Source: Phosphitispora fastidiosa
Lineage (GTDB): Bacteria; Bacillota; Thermincolia; Thermincolales; UBA2595
Length of the DNA stretch: 64,000 nt
Assembly (NCBI RefSeq): GCF_019008365.1
Contig: NZ_JAHHUL010000001.1
Coordinates: 186,001-250,000 of the forward strand
Direction of reading: 5' to 3'
The notes beneath the pieces are model-generated. The model made no database searches and had not been told where the DNA came from. It was given only the letters and a program-made list of their open reading frames with translations. Position 1 is the stretch's first letter; every line of letters starts with the position of its first letter. Made by a program: the position numbers and the translations under genes. This document shows, piece by piece, positions 23,396-32,476 of this stretch.

Positions 23396-24661
23396 CTATT
23401 GAAAATATCCGTTTAGCCCCAATTTCCTGACTTTTTCCCGGACTGCCTTCCGGTCAGTTGTGTAAAGGCCTTTTTTTATCATACGTTCAAAATACACGGA
23501 CCCAGAGAAGGTATATTTGCGCTGCAGGCCTTCTTCTGTTTTTATTTCCTTGTGCATAAAAGAGATGATATCTCCCAGAGCAAGTTCTGTGGGTAAAACC
23601 CGCATAGTCATGCCTTTTCCCAGCCTTGCGGCATTGTCTCCTGCCAGCATTCCGGTAATAATAGCTTCGGTATGCCCTACCAAAGGGCCTGTTTTTTCCC
23701 CGGCACAAAAGAGATTGTTTATGCCATTCACCCTGAGGTAGTCATCACAGGGAGCCATAGCCATAAACCTAACGGAATTGCCCTGTCCTCCCGAATATGG
23801 ATCTGCATATCTGGCTTCCCTAAAGCCCTCTAATTCTCTTAAACTTTCGATTGGGAAAAAAGGAGTCATCAGTTTGGCATGTCCTGTGTCCAAAATTATC
23901 AGGTTTGTCACATATTCTTCCATAGCATACTGTTGGCAGGCTTTTCTGCGCAGGGAATCTTTTTTGTGGTACTTTTCCGGAAGCGGAATAATGACAACAC
24001 CATTGTGGTCAAGTTCTTTGACCAGGCTCTTTCTGAGGGATTTTTTGTCAAGCTTGCAGGAACCGCTCATAGCTTCGAACTGTTGTGTACCTTCTCCTGC
24101 TTTAATTTCGTTAACTCCTGCCAAAGCTGTCAGGCTCACCCTGGAACCAAAAGAAGGGCAGCGAAGGATACACATGGCACAACCTGTACCGTGTTTAATA
24201 CAATTATTCATTGGTCCGGCTGTCCCGGTTGCATCAATAAAGACATCACCTGCAATTACTTCATCTGCTGAAGTGACTACATGTTCTATTCCCCGGTCAT
24301 GTACAGCTACACCTTTGATCAGGTTTCTGCATAATATTTTAACCCCCTGCTCTTCCAGGCATCTGCGGACTACCCGCTCAATTCGCTGTACATCATACAG
24401 CAGGGCATGCCTGTGACCAGGAAAATCTATGTCCCGGTGCCGGGTTACCGTTTCAATAACTTTAAAGATATCTCCTCCACCAAGGGCTATTGCTTCCTCT
24501 GCCGCTGTATAGCGCCCGTTGTTTCTCATGATTCCGCCAACCAGGCCTGTTCCAAGTAAAAGGTCGGTTTTTTCTACCAGGATTACTTCTGCTCCTGCCT
24601 TTGATGCAAAATAGGCAGAAGCACACCCGGCCCAGCCTCCTCCGACGACAACAACCTTCAC
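23396..24661 (-). CDS. FAD-dependent oxidoreductase (GidA/TrmFO-like fold)
   Basis: A 421-aa flavoprotein with the FAD-binding VVVGGGWAGCASAYFASKAGAEV motif (by parts) and VEKTD at the N-terminus, and a second FAD contact near the C-terminus (NLFCAGEKTGPLVGHTEAIITG). In the middle, GCAMCILRCPSFG holds three cysteines that could be redox-active or bind a cluster. The layout is like the short GidA/TrmFO-like relatives found in Clostridia, not true TrmFO. The substrate is unknown. It is transcribed alone. The upstream side faces the restriction island. Confidence 0.8.
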   Translation of the reverse strand: MKVVVVGGGWAGCASAYFASKAGAEVILVEKTDLLLGTGLVGGIMRNNGRYTAAEEAIALGGGDIFKVIETVTRHRDIDFPGHRHALLYDVQRIERVVRRCLEEQGVKILCRNLIKGVAVHDRGIEHVVTSADEVIAGDVFIDATGTAGPMNNCIKHGTGCAMCILRCPSFGSRVSLTALAGVNEIKAGEGTQQFEAMSGSCKLDKKSLRKSLVKELDHNGVVIIPLPEKYHKKDSLRRKACQQYAMEEYVTNLIILDTGHAKLMTPFFPIESLRELEGFREARYADPYSGGQGNSVRFMAMAPCDDYLRVNGINNLFCAGEKTGPLVGHTEAIITGMLAGDNAARLGKGMTMRVLPTELALGDIISFMHKEIKTEEGLQRKYTFSGSVYFERMIKKGLYTTDRKAVREKVRKLGLNGYFQ

Positions 24662-24763
24662 ATCTGAGTCCTCCTTCCTGCCGGTTGACTCAAAAGCAAA
24701 TTACTGTTCTCACCATTATATGCGGCAAGATTAAGATTTCGCTACTATTTACTAAAAACAGAA

Positions 24764-24784
24764 ATCCTCTCAACTTGAGAGGAT
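24764..24784. terminator. Hairpin at the edge of the restriction island
   Basis: Perfect stem ATCCTCTCAA/TTGAGAGGAT without a clear T-run. It sits in the 228-nt gap between the divergent flavoprotein and restriction genes; nothing else recognisable lies there apart from AT-rich promoter-like sequence. Confidence 0.5.
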
Positions 24785-24889
24785 ACAGTTTGTAACCAGT
24801 TTTTAAAGGAAAACAACCATATTACGTCGTACTTTATATACAATGTTAGAATTAAAAAATGCAATATGTTATCGAAAAGGGGTGATTAC

Positions 24890-25930
24890 TTGGCTAAATT
24901 GAAAAAAACTGTTGAAGAACTTGAAAGAACTGCTGTTTTATGGTGGCCCGACTATCTTTCGGACATGGAATCTTCAACAAGTGTTATCCCATTATTAATT
25001 AAAACTCAGGATAAATTTATTTCCATTTTGAATTTATCAACTGAAAAACCTGATAAGATTTTCGAGTTAATTGCCACTTCTAATTTTCCTGCCAATTTAT
25101 TTTTAAAACACCTTGTAGTCCTCGCTGATTTTGGCGGTGAAAAAATACAAAGGCTTAACCAGCAGTTCCATAATGTATTCCCAGCACCAAAATCATCATC
25201 ACGCAGGTACTTTGATTTCATTTGGAATGAAACTACTTACAGGTATACTTTTTCCTCGCTACCTTATAAAGGGTTACTCAACAACAAGAAATTACATATA
25301 GACGGTTCAACGCTAAGTAATAAACACGATTTAGATGATTTGAAATCTGATATGATTATGTTACTGTTGTTTGGGGCAAACGCCATCGACCCTGATGTTT
25401 CTAATGTTCTGAGTAAATGTGAAATTGGAAACCTAATTGGGAAAACTGATGAGCTAAATAATTTCATAAAACAAAGGTATATTTTTGTCAGCCGAATTAC
25501 AGGTGGTGCAGAGGCTAATACTCTTGGACAAATAGCACAAACATATATCGTCGATTATCTGAAAAAAAACTTGGGCAAAGGTTACGAAGTCACTAGCAAT
25601 GGACATATTGAAAAAATTACACATAATGAGTTTAGAACACTAACTTCATTCGATATAGTTGTTCTGAAGAACAAAAGAGCAGTAGCAATCGAAGTTAGTT
25701 TTCAAGTTACCACAAATAGTACAATTGAAAGGAAGGCAGGACAAGCTAAAGCACGACATGATATGCTTAGAGAATCGGGTAACTATATAGCTTATGTTAT
25801 AGACGGTGCTGGTAATATGCAACGCAGAAGTGCCATTTCAACGATTTGTGAAAACAGCGATTGTACTGTGGCATACAGCGACAATGAACTGAACATCTTA
25901 GTCGGTTTCATAAAGGAGAAATTGGGATGA
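24890..25930 (+). CDS. Type II restriction endonuclease (PD-(D/E)XK-like)
   Basis: A ~346-aa protein coupled to a C5 methyltransferase. The C-terminal third shows TLTSFDIVVLKNKRAVAIEVSF (by parts), a beta-hairpin with D and E spaced as in PD-(D/E)XK nucleases; the expected Lys is replaced in the E-V-S-F-Q segment, as in several variant families. The tail has IAYVIDGAGN and ENSDC. The N-terminal ~200 residues are unrecognised and probably handle recognition or dimer formation. TTG 24890 (AAAGGGGTGA upstream) is preferred over ATG 24866. The codon use is AT-rich, unlike its neighbours, a sign of transfer. The recognition sequence cannot be told. Confidence 0.8.
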   Translation: MAKLKKTVEELERTAVLWWPDYLSDMESSTSVIPLLIKTQDKFISILNLSTEKPDKIFELIATSNFPANLFLKHLVVLADFGGEKIQRLNQQFHNVFPAPKSSSRRYFDFIWNETTYRYTFSSLPYKGLLNNKKLHIDGSTLSNKHDLDDLKSDMIMLLLFGANAIDPDVSNVLSKCEIGNLIGKTDELNNFIKQRYIFVSRITGGAEANTLGQIAQTYIVDYLKKNLGKGYEVTSNGHIEKITHNEFRTLTSFDIVVLKNKRAVAIEVSFQVTTNSTIERKAGQAKARHDMLRESGNYIAYVIDGAGNMQRRSAISTICENSDCTVAYSDNELNILVGFIKEKLG

Positions 25931-27219
25931 TTAGCTTTATCGACTTATTTGCTGGGATAGGTGGTATTCGTTTAGGATTTGAAAACGCTTGTAACACATT
26001 CGGGATTGAAACCAAATGCGTTTTATCAAGTGAAATAGATACTAAGGCATGTGAAACATATGAGTTGAACTTTGGTGAGTATCCTTCAGGAGATATTTAC
26101 CAGATAAATGAGATTCCTCGTTTCGATTTCCTTTTAGCTGGTTTCCCATGCCAACCATTTTCTTACGCTGGAAAACAGCAAGGTTTTGGTGATACGAGAG
26201 GTACTTTATTTTTTGAAATAGAAAGAATTTTAAGTACTCACAAACCAACCGCATTTTTATTGGAAAACGTTCGTGGTTTGGTTACACATGATAAGGGAAG
26301 AACATTCAAGACTATACTTACAAACTTGGAGAATCTAGGCTACGGTGTAGACTACTTATTACTTAATAGCTGTAATTTTAAAATTCCTCAGAATCGGGTG
26401 AGATTGTACATTGTTGGTATCTTAGGTAAAAAACCACGATTGACATTGCAATCTGATTTAGGTTCGGCTGATTCACATATATTTAAGAGTAGCAATACAC
26501 AATTAGACTTGTTTAAAGAACATGAGTTTCAGTTAGTTAGAGATATATTGGAAACAACACCAGGTGAACAATATATGTGTTCCGATGATTTTGTAAGAAA
26601 ATTATCCAAAGTTGTAGGGACTAATTACGAATCACTTCACGGTTATCGTTTAATAGACTATAGAGGTGGCAGTTCAATTCACTCTTGGGAACTTGGTATT
26701 AAAGGAGATTGTACTTCAGAAGAAATTGAGTTTATGAATAGTTTAATTGCTAACCGTAGAAAGAAAAAATTCGGTACTCACCAAGATGGAAAGAAACTAA
26801 CTCTTGAACAAATCAAAACCTTTTTCGATAAGCCTCATTTGTTAGATACCATTCAATCACTTGTCGATAAAGGATACCTGCAAAAAGACGATGATAAGTA
26901 TAATCCTGTCTGTGGTAATATGTCATTCGAAGTCTTTAAATTCTTAGACCCTGATAGTATTTCAATTACTTTAACCTCTAGCGATGCTAACAGACTTGGT
27001 ATAGTACAGAATAATTTAGTTAGGCGAATTACTCCAAGGGAGTGTGCAAGGTTACAAGGCTTCCCTGACAGATATATTTGCCATCCAAACGATACTTATG
27101 CTTACAAGCAATTTGGAAATTCTGTAACAGTTCCTGTAGTAGAGGCTGTTTTAAAAGATTTATTAGACAATAATCAAGAGTCTTTAGGTTTTACACAATT
27201 AGACGAAGCTTGTGGATAA
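25927..27219 (+). CDS. DNA (cytosine-5) methyltransferase
   Basis: A 430-aa C5 methyltransferase with motifs in order: I FIDLFAGIGGIRLGFE (about 4-19), IV AGFPCQPFSYAG with the catalytic Cys (about 75), VI LLENVRGL, VIII QNRVRLYIVGI, IX RRITPRECARLQGFPD and X YKQFGNSVTVPVVEA. The variable target region between VIII and IX is about 190 residues. Its ATG overlaps the restriction gene stop (ATGA). It protects host DNA from the partner nuclease. The gene is AT-rich like its partner. Confidence 0.96.
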   Translation: MISFIDLFAGIGGIRLGFENACNTFGIETKCVLSSEIDTKACETYELNFGEYPSGDIYQINEIPRFDFLLAGFPCQPFSYAGKQQGFGDTRGTLFFEIERILSTHKPTAFLLENVRGLVTHDKGRTFKTILTNLENLGYGVDYLLLNSCNFKIPQNRVRLYIVGILGKKPRLTLQSDLGSADSHIFKSSNTQLDLFKEHEFQLVRDILETTPGEQYMCSDDFVRKLSKVVGTNYESLHGYRLIDYRGGSSIHSWELGIKGDCTSEEIEFMNSLIANRRKKKFGTHQDGKKLTLEQIKTFFDKPHLLDTIQSLVDKGYLQKDDDKYNPVCGNMSFEVFKFLDPDSISITLTSSDANRLGIVQNNLVRRITPRECARLQGFPDRYICHPNDTYAYKQFGNSVTVPVVEAVLKDLLDNNQESLGFTQLDEACG

Positions 27220-27236
27220 TTTTATGACTCATGGTT

Positions 27237-27267
27237 AAGACCTGCTAATGCAGGTCTTTGTTTTTTT
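27237..27267 (+). terminator. Terminator of the restriction-modification operon
   Basis: Stem AAGACCTGC/GCAGGTCTT, loop TAAT, followed by TGTTTTTTT on the plus strand. Confidence 0.92.
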
Positions 27268-27361
27268 AAAACACCAGTTAAAAGTTTCCAATATCCATTA
27301 ATTTTTTCGATATTTTTATATTAAGATAATCATTTCCACCGTAATTATCTTTCTTAGTTTA

Positions 27362-27805
27362 TTAACATTCGTCATGGTGTTCATGGTGTCGATGCTCTCT
27401 GCGGAACATACTCTGCAGCTGTGACACCATCTGTGGGGCAACATCAATTATCCGGTCAACCACGGCATTACCATCAACAGGCATCAACCGTATCTGTCCC
27501 TGTCCCACTACCAGAAAACCAACCGGCTGAACAGACACACCTGCTCCGCTGCCTCCGCCGAACGGCATTGCTGTACCGCTGCCCTGTTGACCACCGCCAC
27601 CGCCACCGCCGTTCTCCTGCTGCCCTGCGGCCCCTTCAAACTCACCGCCGCCCGCAGCAAATCCACAGGCTACTCTGGACACTGGTATGATTACACTGCC
27701 GTCAGGAGTTTCCACCGGATCGCCTACAATTGTATTCACATCAACCATTTCCTTAATACTTTCCATTGCTGTTTTCATTAGCCCTTCTATCGGATGATCG
27801 CTCAT
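27362..27805 (-). CDS. ytfJ: GerW/YtfJ-family sporulation protein
   Basis: A ~147-aa protein with the GerW pattern: HPIEGLMKTAMESIKEMVDVNTIVGDPVET (by parts), GSVIIPVSRVACGFAAGGGEF, a Gly/Gln-rich loop (ENGGGGGGGQQGSG), then GAGVSVQPVGFLVVGQGQIRLMPVD. GerW is a spore coat or germination-linked protein in Bacillus. The tail is His-rich (HRHHEHHDEC), which may bind metal. It lies downstream of a DUF2953 gene, 19 nt apart, as in many spore formers. Confidence 0.92.
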   Translation of the reverse strand: MSDHPIEGLMKTAMESIKEMVDVNTIVGDPVETPDGSVIIPVSRVACGFAAGGGEFEGAAGQQENGGGGGGGQQGSGTAMPFGGGSGAGVSVQPVGFLVVGQGQIRLMPVDGNAVVDRIIDVAPQMVSQLQSMFRREHRHHEHHDEC

Positions 27806-27827
27806 CAATATCTTCCTCCCTGTGGCA

Positions 27828-28475
27828 TTATGAAATAAATCTGTATTTTACAAATTTTAGTCCTGCAATAATAATATTGCCTATTCGCAAATCAAATATG
27901 CAATGAAATTCTAGTCTCAGACAGGTGTGCTGATAACATGGGATTATGGATATTATGGGAGGACTGTCAACTGTCCCGACATTCCTGCTGACAACACCGT
28001 ATATCAAACCCTTGGCAGCCCAGAGAAAGCCTGTGGCAATCCCGGTATTTGCCGGGTCTCCCAGGCCTATTTCAGTCTTCCAGCTCAAATGACGGAATCT
28101 GATTGACTTGAGGAGGCCTTTTAAGGCTTTCCGATAACGTTTCAGATACTTAAGTCCCAGTCTGATATAACTTGGCAGACGATGCAGCAGCTCTGACAAT
28201 GGGAATTTCAGAACCTTTGCCTTTTGTCCGACAGGAGGTGAGACACCTTCTGCATCTGTTTTCACCTTTACCAGTGGTTTAAAACGGTTAATATCAATTT
28301 CTGCTATCGGTATTTCTGCTTTATATCGAATAAGCCCCCTGAACAGTGATACTTCTGCCCTTAAATGGTCATTAGTCCCCTGGCGCACAAAATAAATTTC
28401 AAACCGCACTTGAATAAAAAGTGCAGCTGCCATTATAATCAGCATAACCCCCGCGAAAATGATAAAACCGGACAT
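27828..28475 (-). CDS. DUF2953 membrane-anchored protein
   Basis: A 215-aa protein with one N-terminal membrane helix (IIFAGVMLIIMAAALFIQV) and an outside part. The DUF2953 pattern is seen in the central FRGLIRYKAEIP, SIRFRHLSWKTEIGLGDPANTG and the C-terminal LRLEFHCIFDLRIGNIIIAGLKF segments. The family usually lies next to ytfJ in spore formers, as here, and is thought to be sporulation-related, but the function is unknown. ATG 28475 is preceded by AGGGTGATT. Confidence 0.85.
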   Translation of the reverse strand: MSGFIIFAGVMLIIMAAALFIQVRFEIYFVRQGTNDHLRAEVSLFRGLIRYKAEIPIAEIDINRFKPLVKVKTDAEGVSPPVGQKAKVLKFPLSELLHRLPSYIRLGLKYLKRYRKALKGLLKSIRFRHLSWKTEIGLGDPANTGIATGFLWAAKGLIYGVVSRNVGTVDSPPIISIIPCYQHTCLRLEFHCIFDLRIGNIIIAGLKFVKYRFIS

Positions 28476-28564
28476 AGATAATCACCCTGTTGGAAATATT
28501 TCTCTCTACAGGTTATATTTTATCTGATTTGCCCGGCTGCTATACTTACATTCTATATCTATAC

Positions 28565-29464
28565 CTATAATCTGTTATGAAGGTTCTTTCTGTATACCGA
28601 AGGCGACAGGCCCACTCTTTTTTTAAACAGTGCCGTAAAATGACTGAGGTTGTTAAAACCGCAAAGGTAACACACCTCTGTGACCGACTTGTTTTCCCTG
28701 ATTAATAACTCTCTGGCTCTGCCAACTTTAATATCAAGGAAATAGTCATAAGGAGTTTTCCCGGTATAAGCCTTAAAAACGCGGATAAAGTGAAAAGGAC
28801 TTAAATTGGCCACCTTAGATACCTGTTTCAGGGAAAAGTTTCCGGTAACATGCTTCTGCAGGTATTTTATGGCCCTGGTAATGTTTTCTTTCTCTAAGCG
28901 TTTTTTGGGATTAGTCTTAGCAGGTCTTTTTTTAACCTCAACTTCCCCCCTGGTGCCGTTAATGTTGCGGAGCAAACTGACTACAATCTGGTAATTGAGG
29001 CTTCTTAAAACATATTCACTTCCTGACCGGGGGTTTTCGTATTCTTCAAGAAACAGGTTTATCTGGTTTATGATGCTGCCATCCAGATTTACCGAGGCTG
29101 CTATAGGCTGAACCAAGTATTCCGGATAGACTGAAGAGCAGACATCTTTCAAAAAAACATCTTCTACCATGATCACTATCAAATTTGGCCTGCAGTTTTT
29201 CAATTTATCCTGATGACAGCTGGACACTTTTGTTATTCCGTCACACATTACATCCCTGACATCATTTGGGGACATATCTGATGGAAAACTAATCATCTCG
29301 GCCATTATCTCATGGTCAGCATCAGGCTGTATTCCTAAGCTCTCGCGGTTACCACTCTTTTTAAATGGCATCACTAAAACAATTCGTTCACTGTAACACA
29401 CCTGTATGCCTTCCAAAAGTTCTGCAGGTATTTGATTCATTACCCTTTTAACCCGGTTATACAT
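28565..29464 (-). CDS. AraC-family transcriptional regulator
   Basis: A ~299-aa regulator. The C-terminal ~100 residues form the double helix-turn-helix: ITRAIKYLQKHVTGNFSLKQVSKVANLSPFHFIRVFKAYTGKTP (by parts), then VTEVCYLCGFNNLSHFTALFKKRVGLSPSVYRK. The N-terminal ~190 residues contain several cysteines and no recognised sensor domain. Its target is not evident; no divergent operon flanks it. ATG 29464 (GAGGATGG upstream) is preferred over TTG 29503. It converges on nothing and is followed by the DUF2953-ytfJ pair on the same strand. Confidence 0.88.
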   Translation of the reverse strand: MYNRVKRVMNQIPAELLEGIQVCYSERIVLVMPFKKSGNRESLGIQPDADHEIMAEMISFPSDMSPNDVRDVMCDGITKVSSCHQDKLKNCRPNLIVIMVEDVFLKDVCSSVYPEYLVQPIAASVNLDGSIINQINLFLEEYENPRSGSEYVLRSLNYQIVVSLLRNINGTRGEVEVKKRPAKTNPKKRLEKENITRAIKYLQKHVTGNFSLKQVSKVANLSPFHFIRVFKAYTGKTPYDYFLDIKVGRARELLIRENKSVTEVCYLCGFNNLSHFTALFKKRVGLSPSVYRKNLHNRL

Positions 29465-29536
29465 GTGACCATCCTCACATTGCTGCACTTGATAAAGTCC
29501 CAAGCCGACAGATCTATCTAAAACGCCATGTTTGCC

Positions 29537-29569
29537 AAAAAGGGAGAGGCAGAATTAACTGTCTCTCCC
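29537..29569 (-). terminator. Terminator after 29590-30402
   Basis: Stem GGGAGAG(A/G)CAG with complementary CTG(C/T)CTCTCCC on the minus strand, followed by TTTTTGG. Confidence 0.85.
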
Positions 29570-29589
29570 CTAATTCGGCCTGAAATTGT

Positions 29590-30402
29590 CTAGTTTCGCT
29601 GACCCAAAATATAATTTTTCCACCATCCCTGATTCTCGTCTTCAGGGTCTACTTCAAATCCGGGATAGTTGTACTTCCAGTCACCTACAAAGGTTTTCCC
29701 GTCTTCCGACATAGTAAACACTATATCTCCCTGATTGCCGACATCGATAAACCATTTGCCGGTGAGCACATTTCCGGACACAGTACCGGTAATTCTACCA
29801 TATTCGTCGTTATCCTGGACAGTGGCTACATTATTTCCCGACTGATTAAAAATAAACATTCCGCTATCGCCGGCGTCCCATGTCCCTGTCCAACTCATTT
29901 GGTCAATTGCCCCACTGGTAAAGGTGATAGTTACTGTTTGTGTGGCGGCATCCCAGCCCACCTGAGCGCCCAGTTCCTCGGTTATAAACCGGACCGGCAT
30001 CATAGTCCTGCTGTTGATGATTGTCGGGGGAACGTCCAGTGTCTTCACAACCCAGTCAGCAGTGGCTGAAGTCATGTCCTTGACACTGGCCTGATTATAG
30101 TCGATAGTCATCAGAATAGTCTTTGTGGCTGTGGTAATGGTTACCTGACGAGTATCGCCATTCCACGCTATAGTGGCCCCCATATTTTCCACCAGAGCCC
30201 TGATAGGCAGCAGGGTCCGGCCATTTACAATCACGGGCTTGGTACCCCTTGCCGGATCAATTTCCTGTGTCAAGCCATTAACACTCATGTTGGGATCACC
30301 TATCCTGAGTACAACTGTCTTGGTCTCAGCATAGGCCGCAGCGCCAAAGACCAGGCACAGCACTGCTGTCAGCATCAGAATCAAAGCAACCTTTTTTTTC
30401 AC
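29590..30402 (-). CDS. Secreted protein with copper amine oxidase N-terminal-like (stalk) domain
   Basis: A 270-aa protein with a signal peptide (KKKVALILMLTAVLCLVFG AAAYA). Residues about 30-160 are two copies of the copper-amine-oxidase N-terminal stalk motif: GRTLLPIRALVENMGATIAWN and SRTMMPVRFITEELGAQVGWD (by parts). The C-terminal ~100 residues are a Trp/Gly-rich beta domain (SWTGTWDAGDSGMFIFNQ, GTVSGNVLTGKW, GDWKYNYPGF) resembling lipocalin-like or cell-surface domains. It is probably a wall-associated, non-catalytic protein, common in this group. It stands alone with its own terminator. Confidence 0.85.
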   Translation of the reverse strand: MKKKVALILMLTAVLCLVFGAAAYAETKTVVLRIGDPNMSVNGLTQEIDPARGTKPVIVNGRTLLPIRALVENMGATIAWNGDTRQVTITTATKTILMTIDYNQASVKDMTSATADWVVKTLDVPPTIINSRTMMPVRFITEELGAQVGWDAATQTVTITFTSGAIDQMSWTGTWDAGDSGMFIFNQSGNNVATVQDNDEYGRITGTVSGNVLTGKWFIDVGNQGDIVFTMSEDGKTFVGDWKYNYPGFEVDPEDENQGWWKNYILGQRN

Positions 30403-30523
30403 TAAAATTCCCTCCGTTCGTAATTTTGGTAGGTATATCCGCTTGCCTTAAATTATTTTAACATTTTTCGCCACAGGATTCTTTCGCAATATTGCTATGT
30501 ACTTTTGTATTATTGCTGTAATT

Positions 30524-30557
30524 AAAAAAACGCCAGGGTCTTAGCCCCGGCGCTTTT
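30524..30557. terminator. Bidirectional terminator between 29590 and 30572 genes
   Basis: Stem CGCC..GG/CC..GGCG with A/T-runs on both sides (AAAAAAA before, CTTTTT after). On the minus strand it follows the AIM24-like gene and runs into TTTTTTT. Confidence 0.88.
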
Positions 30558-30571
30558 TCATGCCGCTTTAA

Positions 30572-31330
30572 TCAGTCCTTGCCAAAAAACGATCCAATCA
30601 GGTTCCCCGCATTTATAGTTGAGCCACCTTCGTTACGGGCCCCTCCTGCTGCTGCCTTAATCCGGTCAGCCATCCTGGAAAAGGGTAGGGTCTGCAGGTA
30701 AACCAGTCCCGGTCCCGTAACCCGTGCCAGGAAGACACCTTCGCCGCCAAACAGGGCGTTCTTAAATCCACCGACAAACTGAATGTCATAATCTACCGAT
30801 GGCGAGAAGCCGACCAGACACCCGGTATCCACTCTAAGAGATTCTCCTGCAGCCAGGTTTCGTTCCACAATTGTGCCCCCAGAATGAATAAATGCCAATC
30901 CGTTCCCTGTCAGCTTTTGCAGGATAAAGCCCTCACCGCCGAACAGTCCGGCTCCAAGCTTCTTAGTAAAGGCCACCTCAATGTCAATTCCATTGGCGGC
31001 ACACAGGAAGCTGTCCTTCTGACAAAGGAAAGTCCCTCCCAGCTTATCCAGGTCAAGAGGAATAATCTTTCCGGGATACGGGGCTGCAAAACCGACATTT
31101 GCCTTTTTGGAGCCACTGTTCATAAATGTGGTGATGAAAAAGCTTTCACCTGTTACCATTCTCTTGAAACCGCTGAACAGCCCGCCTCCGGTACCTGTCT
31201 GCATGGCAATCCCGTCTTCCATATACATCATCATCCCGGCTTCGGCACGCACCCCCTCCTGAGGGTCAAGTTCAATTTCCACCATCTGCATGTCATCACC
31301 ATAAATCTTGTAATCGATTACATCAGCCAT
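30572..31330 (-). CDS. TIGR00266/AIM24 family protein
   Basis: A 252-aa soluble protein with the AIM24-like fold: VEIELDPQEGVRAEAGMMMYME, GLFSGFKRMVTGESFFITTFMN, PGKIIPLDLDKLGGTFLCQKDSF, and FGGEGFILQKLTGNGLAFIH (by parts). Members are conserved across bacteria, archaea and mitochondria; the biochemical role is unclear (mitochondrial biogenesis, membrane). The C-terminus is a short Gly/Ala-rich tail. It is transcribed alone, with its own terminator. The RBS is GGGAGGCAG ahead of ATG 31330. Confidence 0.9.
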   Translation of the reverse strand: MADVIDYKIYGDDMQMVEIELDPQEGVRAEAGMMMYMEDGIAMQTGTGGGLFSGFKRMVTGESFFITTFMNSGSKKANVGFAAPYPGKIIPLDLDKLGGTFLCQKDSFLCAANGIDIEVAFTKKLGAGLFGGEGFILQKLTGNGLAFIHSGGTIVERNLAAGESLRVDTGCLVGFSPSVDYDIQFVGGFKNALFGGEGVFLARVTGPGLVYLQTLPFSRMADRIKAAAGGARNEGGSTINAGNLIGSFFGKD

Positions 31331-31452
31331 TCATCTGCCTCCCATCATATTTTTATGTAAAGAGTAATCATTTTAACTTTACCACCATAGGTAATACTAT
31401 GCTATCCAATCATTGCGGTTTACTATAAAAATATTGCTCATTTTGCCGAGCC

Positions 31453-31848
31453 TTAATAATTCAGGCTGCACTTCTGGTGTGCCTTGAGGATGCATTTATC
31501 CATTACCACTTCAAGTCCGGAATTTCGCGCAGCTTCAGCCGCTCCTTCATTAAAAACACCTTCCTGCATCCAGATGACTCTGACATCACCCCTGTTTACC
31601 GCTTGTCTGACAAAGGGCATTACAGCTTCGGATTTGCGAAAAATGTCGACCACATCAACAACAATATCTGCCGGGATGGAATCTATATCAGGATAGGCCT
31701 TCTCTCCGAGGACACTGTCAACTGTGGGATTAACCGGAATAATCCGGTATCCGCAATCCTGCAGATACTTGGCTACACAGTAGCTGGACCTGTCGGGCTT
31801 ATTGGAAAGTCCGACAACAGCAATGGTCTCAATGGACTCAAAATCCAT
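31453..31848 (-). CDS. CoA-binding (YccU-like) protein
   Basis: A ~131-aa single-domain Rossmann protein with TIAVVGLSNKPDRSSYCVAKYLQ at the N-terminus, then YRIIPVNPT, GEKAYPDIDSIP and VIWMQEGVFNEGAAEAAR. This is the CoA_binding_2 family, of unsettled function. ATG 31848 follows a very strong AGGAAGGTGAAGAGG site; the start overlaps the scpB end by about 11 nt, so it is part of the scp operon. Confidence 0.9.
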   Translation of the reverse strand: MDFESIETIAVVGLSNKPDRSSYCVAKYLQDCGYRIIPVNPTVDSVLGEKAYPDIDSIPADIVVDVVDIFRKSEAVMPFVRQAVNRGDVRVIWMQEGVFNEGAAEAARNSGLEVVMDKCILKAHQKCSLNY

Positions 31849-32440
31849 CCTCTTCACCTTCCTCACCTGTTATTATTTCTTCACCGGAATTGTCTGCTTC
31901 ACCGCCGCCATGACGCCTGGTAAACTCGTCGGGGTCAGGCAATCCGGAAAGATCCTGTAAACCAAAATACCTGAGGAAACTCGGTGTTGTCCCAAACAAC
32001 ATCGGCCTCCCGGGGCCTTCCTTCCGGCCTACTTCTCTTACCAGATTCTTTTCTGCCAGTGTTCCAATGGCGCTATCGACCTTCACACCCCTGATAGCCT
32101 CAATTTCCGCCCTGGTTATGGGCTGCTTATAGGCAACTATGGCCAAGGTCTCCAGGGCTGCTTTTGAAAGTCCGTGTGTCCCCTGAGGCTTATAAAGTTT
32201 TTCAATATAACCTGCCATTTCCGGTCTGGTACACATCTGATACCCATTGGCAACGAGGTTTATGTTAATGCCCCGGCTGTCATTGGTATATTGGGACATG
32301 AGTTCATCTGCCAGGACTTTGATTTCATTCTCGGGCATCTCCAGTACCTGAGCCATATCCTTTAGAGTCAGCGGCTCTTTTGATACAAACAGCAGGCATT
32401 CAATTATGGCTTTCGTTTCCCGGGGGAACATCAGGCCCAT
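31838..32440 (-). CDS. scpB: Segregation and condensation protein B
   Basis: A ~200-aa ScpB with two winged-helix domains: IIECLLFVSKEPLTLKDMAQVL, then KAALETLAIVAYKQPITRAEIEAIRGV (by parts) and GRPMLFGTT. It works with ScpA and SMC in chromosome condensation. The C-terminal tail is acidic. ATG 32440 (AAAGGAGTGA upstream) is preferred over GTG 32452. It sits directly after scpA, 37 nt apart. Confidence 0.95.
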   Translation of the reverse strand: MGLMFPRETKAIIECLLFVSKEPLTLKDMAQVLEMPENEIKVLADELMSQYTNDSRGININLVANGYQMCTRPEMAGYIEKLYKPQGTHGLSKAALETLAIVAYKQPITRAEIEAIRGVKVDSAIGTLAEKNLVREVGRKEGPGRPMLFGTTPSFLRYFGLQDLSGLPDPDEFTRRHGGGEADNSGEEIITGEEGEEDGF

Positions 32441-32476
32441 AGTTTGATTCACTCCTTTAGGCTGCAGCGATATCCT

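Noticed and set aside
23778-24416. Plus-strand open frame opposite the flavoprotein
   Set aside because: Shadow of the FAD protein; Cys/Ser-rich composition and no ribosome site.
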